This document shows, in pieces, positions 1-4,920 of a stretch of DNA of 5,016 bases. The notes beneath the pieces are model-generated. The model worked only from the letters and a program-made list of their open reading frames with translations, was not told the origin of the DNA and searched no databases. The position numbers were made by a program, and so were the translations under genes. Origin of the DNA: Candidatus Odyssella thessalonicensis (lineage in GTDB: Bacteria; Pseudomonadota; Alphaproteobacteria; Bin65); the NCBI GenBank assembly GCA_005240015.1, contig SBBV01000397.1, positions 1-5,016 on the forward strand, in the 5' to 3' direction. Position 1 is the stretch's first letter, and every line of letters begins with the position of its first letter.

Positions 1-588
1 CCCGAGGCCAAGCCGGTCAACGATCTCTCGTCGACCGCGCTGCTGGCGCTGGCCCGCAAGCTGCGCGACGAGGGCCGGCTCAGTTCCGGGCGCGAGATCG
101 CGGCGCCGCCGCGCCTTTTCCTGGGCGCCGCCGATGCCCCGATGGATCCCAAGCCGGGATGGCAGCCGGATTCGCTCGCGGCCAAGCTCGCGGCCGGCGC
201 CGATTTCGTGCAGACTCAATATTGCTTCGATCTCGCCATGCTGCGGCGCTACTTGGCGCGGCTCGCCGAGCACGGCATTCCCGAGAAGGTCTACATCATC
301 GTCGGCATCGGCCCGCTCGCCTCGGCCAAGCAGGCGCGCTGGATGCATGAGAAGCTCTGGGGCGTCTCGATCCCCGAGCCGATCATCAGGCGCCTCGACG
401 GCGCCGCCGATCAGAAGGCTGAAGGGCGCAGGATCTGCGCCGAGCTCATCCAGGAGCTCGCCACGATTGCCGGTGTGGCCGGCGCGCATCTGATGGCGCC
501 GCGCCAGGAGGCCGAGATGGCGGCCGCGATCGAGCTTTCGGGCGTGCTGAAACGGCGCGCCGCTGCTGCAACCGCGCGAACGGCGTAG
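1..588 (+). CDS. Methylenetetrahydrofolate reductase (MetF family), 5'-truncated by window
   Basis: The frame is open from base 1 to the TAG at 586-588, giving 195 residues of the C-terminal part of a protein that in this family is usually about 290-310 residues long. The start lies outside the window. Family members are FAD-dependent (beta/alpha)8-barrel enzymes that reduce 5,10-methylene-tetrahydrofolate to 5-methyl-tetrahydrofolate in the cytoplasm, supplying methyl groups for methionine synthesis. Visible family signatures, in order, are FLGAADAP (about residues 40-47), KLAAGADFVQTQYCFD (about 62-77, matching the family's GA-x-x-x-x-TQ-x-x-FD block), the IIVGIGPLAS strand, and IPEPIIRRLDGAADQ, matching the IP...DG.DD region of E. 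coli MetF. Here TQYCFD replaces the more usual TQ-x-FFD. Such sequences resemble the MetF-like paralogues of alphaproteobacteria, so the physiological role could be one-carbon catabolism rather than methionine synthesis. The family call is firm. The exact role is uncertain because the N-terminal half is missing. No gene symbol is given for that reason. Confidence 0.88.
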   Translation, partial: PEAKPVNDLSSTALLALARKLRDEGRLSSGREIAAPPRLFLGAADAPMDPKPGWQPDSLAAKLAAGADFVQTQYCFDLAMLRRYLARLAEHGIPEKVYIIVGIGPLASAKQARWMHEKLWGVSIPEPIIRRLDGAADQKAEGRRICAELIQELATIAGVAGAHLMAPRQEAEMAAAIELSGVLKRRAAAATARTA

Positions 589-610
589 CGCAGATGCCTC
601 CCACCTTGTC

Positions 611-630
611 GTCCCCGCGAAAGCGGGGAC
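611..630. repeat. Perfect hairpin of left repeat unit
   Basis: GTCCCCGC (611-618) pairs perfectly with GCGGGGAC (623-630) around the loop GAAA (619-622), a GNRA tetraloop when transcribed from the plus strand. It begins 22 nt after the metF-type stop codon, so it would form in the 3' untranslated region of that transcript. There is no U-rich tail: the next bases are CCACGCCC. Confidence 0.85.
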
Positions 631-684
631 CCACGCCCGATGGCGTGCGAAACGGCCAACCCTAGCTGCGGGGTCGCTGCATGG

Positions 685-704
685 GTCACCGCTTGCGCGG
701 GGAC
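685..704. repeat. Imperfect hairpin of right repeat unit
   Basis: The stem arms are 685-692 and 697-704, with 7 of 8 pairs formed. Bases 688 and 701 are mismatched (A opposite G on the plus strand, C opposite T on the minus strand). The loop is TTGC on the plus strand and GCAA on the minus strand. The unit ends 37 bp before the chosen synthetase start. Confidence 0.8.
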
Positions 705-734
705 GACAAATTCATTTTCCTGACCGGGGAATTT

Positions 735-740
735 TGGGGG
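735..740 (+). promoter_or_regulatory. Weak purine-rich ribosome binding site for the acyl-CoA synthetase
   Basis: A TGGGGG run at 735-740 lies 6 nt before the ATG at 747. It is a modest Shine-Dalgarno match. It supports 747 as the start, because the alternative ATG at 681 is preceded by GGGGTCGCTGC and lies at the edge of the palindromic repeat. Confidence 0.4.
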
Positions 741-746
741 CGCACC

Positions 747-2300
747 ATGGTCGCCGGCGGACGCTACAGGCTCGATCCGAGCTATCGGCGCTTTCCCACC
801 GTCCTGCATGCGCTCGACCACGCGGCGCAGCGCCTCGCCGATCGCCCCGGCCTCATCGTCCCCGGGCCCGACGGACGCGATCGCGCGCTGAGCTACCGCG
901 ACTATCGCGCCGCCGTCGCCGCGCTCGCGCGGCATTTCGCGGCGCTCGGCGCGCGCGGCAAGGCGGTGGCCGTCGTCGCCGGCAACGGCATGGACGCGGC
1001 GCTCGCGCTGATGGGGGCCATGGCCGCAGGCGCGCTCGCGGCGCCGGTCAACCCCAACTACACGCAGGCCGAGCTGGTGCCGCTGATCAAGGACGTCGGC
1101 GCGCATGTGCTCTGCTGCGATCCGCCGCAGGAAGCGCGCATGCGCGCGCTGGCGGCGGAGCTCGGCATTCCGCATGTCGAAGTGCTCGCCGCCGGCATGA
1201 TCGAGAAGCATCTGCGCGATTCACCGTCCGAACTCGCGCTGCCCACGCCCGAAGACCCGTCGGTCATGTTCTTCACCGGCGGCACGACCGGCCTGCCCAA
1301 GGGGGCTGCGCATACGCACGCGACGATCATGGCCTATGCATTCGCGGTGGGGGCACTCTGGCCGCTCGAATTCGGCAAGGAGCGCGTGCTCAACGTGGCG
1401 CCGCTGTTCCACATCTGGGGCTTCTGCTTCACGCTGGTCTATCCTTTGTTCATCGGCGCCTCGATGGTACTCCTGCCCGCCTACCGGCCCGGCGAGGTGC
1501 TCGCCGCGTTCGAGCGCCAACGCATCACGGTGTTCGCCGGCGGCCCGCCCACGCTCTATGTCGGCCTGCGCGCGCACGAGAACTATCGCAAGACCGACTT
1601 CTCCAGCATCCGCTGGTGCATGTCGGGCGGCGCGCCCTGCTCCGAGGAATTGATCCGCGCCTGGCAGGAAGAGACCGGCAGCGTGATCTTGGAGGGCATC
1701 GGCATGTCGGAGGGCGCGCCGATCGCGCAGATGCCGATGCACGGCAAGAAGAAGGTTCGCTCGGTGGGCGCCGTGCCGCCCGACACCGAGGTCGAGATCG
1801 TCGATCTCGAGACCGGCACGCGCGTGCTGCCGGCCGGCGAGGTCGGCGAGATCCGCGTCCGCGGGCCGCAATTCATCAAGGCCTATCGCAACCGGCCCGA
1901 TGAATCGGCCAAGACCTTCCGCGACGGCTGGCTCTACACCGGCGACATCGGCTATTTCGACGCCGAGGACGACTATCTCTTCGTCGTCGACCGCAAGAAG
2001 GAGATGATCCTGGTCGGCGGCTACAACGTCTATCCGCGCGAGATCGACGAGGTGCTGCTGAAGCACCCGGCCATCCTCGAGGCGGCGACGGTGGGCGTGC
2101 CCGACAGCTTCTCGGGCGAAGCGGTCAAGGCCTATGTGGCGCTGAAGCCCGGCGCCAAGCTCGAGCGCGCCGAGCTCGAGGCCTACTGCCGCGAACGGCT
2201 CGTCAAGTACAAGCTCCCGCGGCACATCGAATTCCTCGACGCGCTGCCCAAGACCGGCGTCGGCAAGATCAACAAGCTCGCGCTCAAGGCGCGGGGGTGA
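747..2300 (+). CDS. Class I acyl-CoA synthetase (AMP-forming, ANL superfamily)
   Basis: This 517-residue cytoplasmic enzyme is predicted to activate a carboxylic acid with ATP to an acyl-adenylate and then transfer it to CoA. All core ANL motifs are present: the ATP P-loop TGGTTGLPKG (residues 177-186, K185); the adenine/acyl motif GIGMSEG (317-323, Glu322); YTGD (397-400, ribose-binding Asp400); the hinge block DRKKEMILVGGYNVYPREID (415-434); and the C-terminal PKTGVGKINK (501-510), whose K507 matches the adenylation lysine. Length is typical of FadD-like or medium-chain ligases. The best family resemblance is to long-chain fatty-acid-CoA ligases, but the substrate cannot be read off. The frame is open back to an ATG at 681, but the extra 22 residues (MGHRLRGDDK...) are translated palindromic repeat and intergenic DNA, so ATG 747 is preferred. 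It lies 37 bp after the repeat and is convergent with the GYD gene. The A5 motif departs from the usual EGYG-[ML]-TE by having Ile and Ser. Confidence 0.93.
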   Translation: MVAGGRYRLDPSYRRFPTVLHALDHAAQRLADRPGLIVPGPDGRDRALSYRDYRAAVAALARHFAALGARGKAVAVVAGNGMDAALALMGAMAAGALAAPVNPNYTQAELVPLIKDVGAHVLCCDPPQEARMRALAAELGIPHVEVLAAGMIEKHLRDSPSELALPTPEDPSVMFFTGGTTGLPKGAAHTHATIMAYAFAVGALWPLEFGKERVLNVAPLFHIWGFCFTLVYPLFIGASMVLLPAYRPGEVLAAFERQRITVFAGGPPTLYVGLRAHENYRKTDFSSIRWCMSGGAPCSEELIRAWQEETGSVILEGIGMSEGAPIAQMPMHGKKKVRSVGAVPPDTEVEIVDLETGTRVLPAGEVGEIRVRGPQFIKAYRNRPDESAKTFRDGWLYTGDIGYFDAEDDYLFVVDRKKEMILVGGYNVYPREIDEVLLKHPAILEAATVGVPDSFSGEAVKAYVALKPGAKLERAELEAYCRERLVKYKLPRHIEFLDALPKTGVGKINKLALKARG

Positions 2301-2340
2301 GCTTCACCGGCGTCCGGAGTGGGGTAAGCCCGGCGCCGCC
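2301..2340. other. Convergent intergenic spacer, no clear terminator
   Basis: Forty bases separate the stop codons of the acyl-CoA synthetase (plus strand) and the GYD-domain gene (minus strand). The stretch is GC-rich. I see no stem-loop followed by a T-run in either direction, so termination here is either Rho-dependent or not recognisable by eye. Confidence 0.5.
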
Positions 2341-2634
2341 TCACCGAAGCGACGCGATGATCTCGCGGTAGGCGCCCTCGGGAAACGCTTTGAGCGTGTG
2401 CGTGCGCACGAAGCCGAGCATGCCGAGCTGTATCACGAAGCGCGCCATCACCGCGTCGTCGGACGCCTCGCAGATGATGATGAGGTCGTATTCGCCCATG
2501 GTGAGATGGACGCTCTTGATCTCGCCGCCCATCTCCGCGAGCGCGCGCTTGGCGGCGTCGAAGCGCTTGGGCGAGTCCTTCACCTGCTGGATACCCTTGT
2601 CGGTCCAGTTGACGAGCACGAAATAGGTCGACAT
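2341..2634 (-). CDS. GYD-domain protein of unknown function
   Basis: The gene encodes a 97-residue soluble protein with no signal peptide or membrane segment. It matches the GYD family of small alpha/beta proteins (about 95-105 residues), whose biochemical role is not established. Visible signatures are the N-terminal strand STYFVLVNWTDKG (2-14), a Lys/Arg-rich helix PKRFDAAKRALAEMGGEIK (22-40), and the name-giving GEYD (47-50) leading into the hydrophobic strand LIIICEA (51-57). A helix with DDAVMARFVIQLGMLGFV (59-76) and the TLKAF segment near the C-terminus follow. The reading frame is open further upstream to a Met codon at 2772, but the start at 2634 is preferred. It has a GAGAGG Shine-Dalgarno 7 nt upstream, begins exactly where family similarity begins, and the extension would cover the whole divergent intergenic region and overlap the oxidoreductase start. 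The gene runs opposite to all its neighbours. GYD genes are often found as stand-alone genes in proteobacteria, so a link to the flanking acyl-CoA genes is only contextual. Confidence 0.88.
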   Translation of the reverse strand: MSTYFVLVNWTDKGIQQVKDSPKRFDAAKRALAEMGGEIKSVHLTMGEYDLIIICEASDDAVMARFVIQLGMLGFVRTHTLKAFPEGAYREIIASLR

Positions 2635-2746
2635 CGGCGCACCTCTCGGGGCTTCGGCGCCCTTTGACATGCCGCCGGGAGGCGGTTTCGGCAAGGCCGC
2701 CCCGGCGCTCTGGCAAATCCTATCGAATGATACTAGTCCTCTTCGG
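2635..2746. promoter_or_regulatory. Divergent intergenic region, presumed to hold both promoters
   Basis: This 112-bp gap lies between the start codons of the GYD gene (minus) and the oxidoreductase gene (plus), so promoters for both directions would be expected in or near it. The only AT-richer patch is about 2711-2745, containing ATCCTATCGAATGATACTAG. GATACT (2729-2734) could be a plus-strand -10 element, but no good -35 lies 16-18 bp upstream. A small hairpin, CCGCC-GGGA-GGCGG, sits at 2672-2685. I see no clear operator. That promoters exist here is inferred from gene orientation. The individual elements are weakly supported. Confidence 0.45.
2642..2647 (-). promoter_or_regulatory. Shine-Dalgarno site of the GYD-domain gene
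   Basis: The minus strand reads GAGAGG here, followed by 7 nt (TGCGCCG) and the ATG at 2634. It is the best ribosome binding site in the window and decides the start against the longer upstream frame. Confidence 0.7.
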
Positions 2747-3724
2747 ATGAAAGGCTGGATCGTCGAGGGCACGAGGGGCGAAGCGCCGCTCGTCTGGACC
2801 GAGCTGCCGGCGCCGGCGCCCGCGCCCGGCTATTCGCGCATCCGCGTCGAGGCGGCGGCGCTCAATTTCTCCGATCTGCTGATGGTGCGCGGCAAGTACC
2901 AGGTGCGGCCGCCGCGGCCGTTCACCCCGGGGCAGGAAGTGGCCGGCACGGTGATCGCACCGGCGCCGGACGGCCGCTTCAAGGCCGGCCAGCGCGTCGC
3001 GAGCAAGGTCGTGTGGGGCGGCTTCGCCGAAGAGGCGCTGGTCGCCGACGCGATGGCGATCCCGGTGCCGGACGGCATGCCGTTGGCGGAAGCCGCCGCC
3101 CTCCCGGTCGTCTACGTCACCGCGCACATCGCGCTGCTGCATCACGGCCGGCTCGCGCCCGGCGAGACCGTGCTGGTGCACGCCGCGGCCGGCGGCCTCG
3201 GCCTCGCCGCGGTCGAGGTTGCCGCGGGCAAGGGCGCGCAGGTCATCGCCGCCGCGGGCGGTGCCGCCAAGGGCGCGATCGCACGCGAGCACGGTGCTAT
3301 CGAGGCGCTCGACTACGGCGAGCCGGACTGGGCGATGCGCGTCAAGGAGCTCACCGGCGGGCGCGGCGCCGACATCGTGTTCGACTCGGTCGGCGGCGAC
3401 GTCACCGAACAGAGCCTGAAGTGCATCGCCTGGGGCGGACGGCTGCTGATCGCGGGGTTCTCGTCCGGCACGATTCCGGCCATTCCCGGCAATCGCCTGC
3501 TGCTCGCCAATGCCTCGGCCATCGGCGTCTATTGGAGCCACGAGCGCGATGCGGCGCTGGTCGAGGCGGCGGTGCGCGATCTCTTGGCGCTCCATGCCGC
3601 CGGCGAGATCCGGCCGCGCATCGACACGCGCTTCCGCCTCGAAGAATTGCCGCAGGCGCTGGCGGCGCTGCAATCGCGCCAGAGCACGGGCAAGATCGTG
3701 CTGCGCGTGGGAGACGCGGCATGA
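2747..3724 (+). CDS. NADPH:quinone oxidoreductase-like, zinc-independent MDR family enzyme
   Basis: The product is a 325-residue cytoplasmic enzyme of the medium-chain dehydrogenase/reductase superfamily, quinone-oxidoreductase (QOR) branch. Family members use NADPH to reduce quinones, enones or enoyl-type substrates. The N-terminal catalytic domain shows NFSDLLMVRGKY (40-51) and PGQEVAGTV (61-69). The Rossmann domain shows VLVHAAAGGLGLAAVEVA (142-159), whose AAGGLG turn is the QOR form of the dinucleotide motif, then DIVFDSVGGD and GGRLLIAGFSSG. The C-terminus has the usual family ending STGKIVLRV. The structural-zinc cysteine cluster of alcohol dehydrogenases is absent; one Cys (in SLKCIAWGG) is seen. 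ATG 2747 is chosen because MKGWIVEG is where family similarity begins. An ATG at 2669 in the same frame would add 26 residues of intergenic DNA. No strong Shine-Dalgarno precedes 2747. The stop codon overlaps the start of the CaiB-type gene, so the two are almost surely one operon. Quinone is a family-level substrate guess. Confidence 0.92.
   Translation: MKGWIVEGTRGEAPLVWTELPAPAPAPGYSRIRVEAAALNFSDLLMVRGKYQVRPPRPFTPGQEVAGTVIAPAPDGRFKAGQRVASKVVWGGFAEEALVADAMAIPVPDGMPLAEAAALPVVYVTAHIALLHHGRLAPGETVLVHAAAGGLGLAAVEVAAGKGAQVIAAAGGAAKGAIAREHGAIEALDYGEPDWAMRVKELTGGRGADIVFDSVGGDVTEQSLKCIAWGGRLLIAGFSSGTIPAIPGNRLLLANASAIGVYWSHERDAALVEAAVRDLLALHAAGEIRPRIDTRFRLEELPQALAALQSRQSTGKIVLRVGDAA
3721..3724 (+). 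promoter_or_regulatory. ATGA stop/start overlap (translational coupling)
   Basis: The ATG of the CoA-transferase gene overlaps the TGA of the oxidoreductase gene within ATGA. Upstream sequence (GTGGGAGACGCGGC) contains a GGGAGA purine stretch at 3709-3714, 6 nt before the ATG, which can serve as ribosome binding site. The arrangement is typical of termination-reinitiation coupling. Confidence 0.8.
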
Positions 3725-4920
3725 CGGCGCCGCTGCTGCACGGCATCCGCGTGCTCGATCTCTCGCGCGTGATGGCCGGGCCCTACTGCGCCTCGATGCT
3801 GGCCGACGCCGGGGCCGAGGTGATCAAGATCGAGATCCCGGGCGCGGGCGAGGATTCGCGCCATATCGGGCCGTTCGCCGACGGGGCCGGGGGGCGCGAG
3901 AGCGCCTATTTCATGCTGCTCAACCGCGGCAAGAAGAGCGTCACGCTCGATCTCAAATCGCCGCGCGGGCTCGCGCTGTTCAAGCGGCTCGTCGGCAAGA
4001 GCGACGTGCTGGTCGAGAATTTCCGCCCCGGCGCCGCCGAGCGGCTCGGCATCGGCTACCCAGCACTCTCCGCGATCAATCCGCGGCTCATCCATGCCAG
4101 CATCACCGGCTTCGGGCAGACCGGGCCGCTCGCGAGCCGCCCCGCCTATGACCTCGTGATCCAGGCGATGAGCGGGCTCATGAGCATCACCGGCTTTCCC
4201 GAGGGGCCGCCCACCGCGGTCGGCGATTCCATCTGCGACGTGACCAGGGGCATGTTCGCGGCCTGGGGGATCACGACGGCGCTGGTGGGTCGCGCCACAA
4301 GCGGGCGCGGCCAGCATCTCGACGTGGCGATGCTCGATTCGATGTTCTCGATGCTGCTGACGGTGCTGGCGAAGCGCCTCTATACCGGCGCCGCGCCGAG
4401 CCGCGTCGGCAACCGCCACCCCGTCACCTACCCGGTCGATTGCTTCCGCGCCAAGGACGGTCACGTCGTCATGGTCGCGATCTCCGACGCCGCTTTCGCC
4501 AAGCTGATGCAGGCGATCGGCCGGCCCGAGCTCGTCCAAGATCCGCGCTTTCGCCGCAACGCCGACCGCAGCGCGCACGACGCCGAGCTGCGCGCGATCC
4601 TGCAAGACTGGATGGGCGGGCGCACGCGCGACGAGATTCAGAGCGCGCTCGATGCGGCCGACGTGCCGTGCGGCCCGGTCTGGTCGATCGCCGACGTCGC
4701 CGCCAGCGAGCACATCAAGGCGCGCGGCATGCTCGCCGATCCGGGCCATCCGAAGCTCGCGGCGGCGCCGCTGGTGCCGCAGCCGATCCTGTTCGGCGGC
4801 ACGCGCCCGCCGACCGGCCGCGCACCTCTGCTGGGCGAGCATACCGAAGCCGTGCTGCGCGAACTGCTTGGCCTCGGCGTCGCCGAAATCGAAGCGCTGC
4901 GCCGCGAGAGCGTGGTCTGA
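3721..4920 (+). CDS. CaiB/BaiF-family (class III) CoA-transferase
   Basis: The product is a 399-residue cytoplasmic protein of the usual length for family III CoA-transferases, which move CoA between carboxylic acids through an aspartyl-CoA thioester. A few relatives are acyl-CoA racemases. Signatures include GIRVLDLSRVMAGPYCASML (8-27), GAEVIKIE (31-38), LNRGKKSVTLDL (67-78) and DVLVENFRPG (95-104). Further on are ITGFGQTGPL, PAYDLVIQAMSGLMSITG, and GRGQHLDVAMLDSM (about 195-208). The probable catalytic aspartate is Asp173 in the D-x-x-x-G-M block (DVTRGM), aligned by eye with the active-site GDS-x-x-G-M of formyl-CoA transferase. Asp169 in the preceding GDS is the alternative. The start ATG overlaps the oxidoreductase stop codon. 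The frame is open 708 bp further upstream inside the oxidoreductase gene, but that part is Arg-rich out-of-frame translation. Substrates are unknown. Given the nearby acyl-CoA synthetase, a role in CoA-thioester catabolism is plausible. Racemase activity is less likely but not excluded. Confidence 0.93.
   Translation: MTAPLLHGIRVLDLSRVMAGPYCASMLADAGAEVIKIEIPGAGEDSRHIGPFADGAGGRESAYFMLLNRGKKSVTLDLKSPRGLALFKRLVGKSDVLVENFRPGAAERLGIGYPALSAINPRLIHASITGFGQTGPLASRPAYDLVIQAMSGLMSITGFPEGPPTAVGDSICDVTRGMFAAWGITTALVGRATSGRGQHLDVAMLDSMFSMLLTVLAKRLYTGAAPSRVGNRHPVTYPVDCFRAKDGHVVMVAISDAAFAKLMQAIGRPELVQDPRFRRNADRSAHDAELRAILQDWMGGRTRDEIQSALDAADVPCGPVWSIADVAASEHIKARGMLADPGHPKLAAAPLVPQPILFGGTRPPTGRAPLLGEHTEAVLRELLGLGVAEIEALRRESVV

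Larger units (their letters stand above)
606..709. repeat. Inverted pair of REP-like palindromic repeats (BIME-like element)
   Basis: Two 28-bp copies lie in inverted orientation at 606-633 and 682-709, separated by 48 bp. The reverse complement of the right copy matches the left copy at 26 of 28 positions. Each copy is itself a palindrome. The left core, GTCCCCGCGAAAGCGGGGAC (611-630), forms a perfect 8-bp stem closed by a GAAA tetraloop. The right core (685-704) forms the same stem with one mismatch and, read on the minus strand, a GCAA loop. This consensus is a familiar dispersed intergenic repeat in alphaproteobacteria, often seen as spurious peptides such as MGPRFRGDDK. It lies between the metF-type gene and the acyl-CoA synthetase. 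It may stabilise mRNA ends or attenuate read-through, but no T-tract follows either hairpin, so it is not a canonical intrinsic terminator. Mobilisation by a REP-associated tyrosine transposase is possible, but no such gene is present in the window. Confidence 0.85.

Noticed and set aside
585..588. GTAG tetranucleotide upstream of the left palindrome, considered as a REP-transposase recognition mark
   Set aside because: In RAYT-linked REPs the tetranucleotide sits directly beside the hairpin. Here it is 17 bp away from the 28-bp unit, includes the metF-type stop codon and has no partner beside the right copy.
611..633. Left palindrome as an intrinsic terminator of the metF-type gene
   Set aside because: The stem is strong but followed by CCACGCCC rather than a T-run, and the same unit recurs inverted nearby, which fits a dispersed repeat better.
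606..709. CRISPR array
   Set aside because: There are only two repeat copies, they are inverted rather than direct, and no cas gene is visible.
1221..2225. 334-residue antisense reading frame within the acyl-CoA synthetase, and others like it (411-1211, 2720-3673)
   Set aside because: They lie opposite well-supported genes, have shadow-type composition and show no recognisable motif.
2711..2734. Sigma-70 promoter TGGCAA...GATACT for the oxidoreductase operon
   Set aside because: The spacing between the two hexamers is 12 bp, too short for a standard promoter, and no better -35 box is seen. Kept only as part of the divergent region entry.
2669..2746. 26-residue N-terminal extension of the oxidoreductase from ATG 2669
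   Set aside because: MPPGGGFGKAAPALW... has no family resemblance and would use up the divergent promoter region. MDR similarity begins at the Met at 2747.
2635..2772. 46-residue N-terminal extension of the GYD protein to a Met codon at 2772
   Set aside because: It would overlap the oxidoreductase start. The start at 2634 has a good GAGAGG ribosome binding site and matches the family N-terminus.
3013..3720. Long in-frame upstream extension of the CoA-transferase reading frame (635 residues from 3013)
   Set aside because: The added part is Arg/Gly/Ala-rich translation of the oxidoreductase gene in the wrong frame. It has no family resemblance and the CaiB-type homology begins right at the ATG at 3721. 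High GC content removes stop codons from alternative frames.
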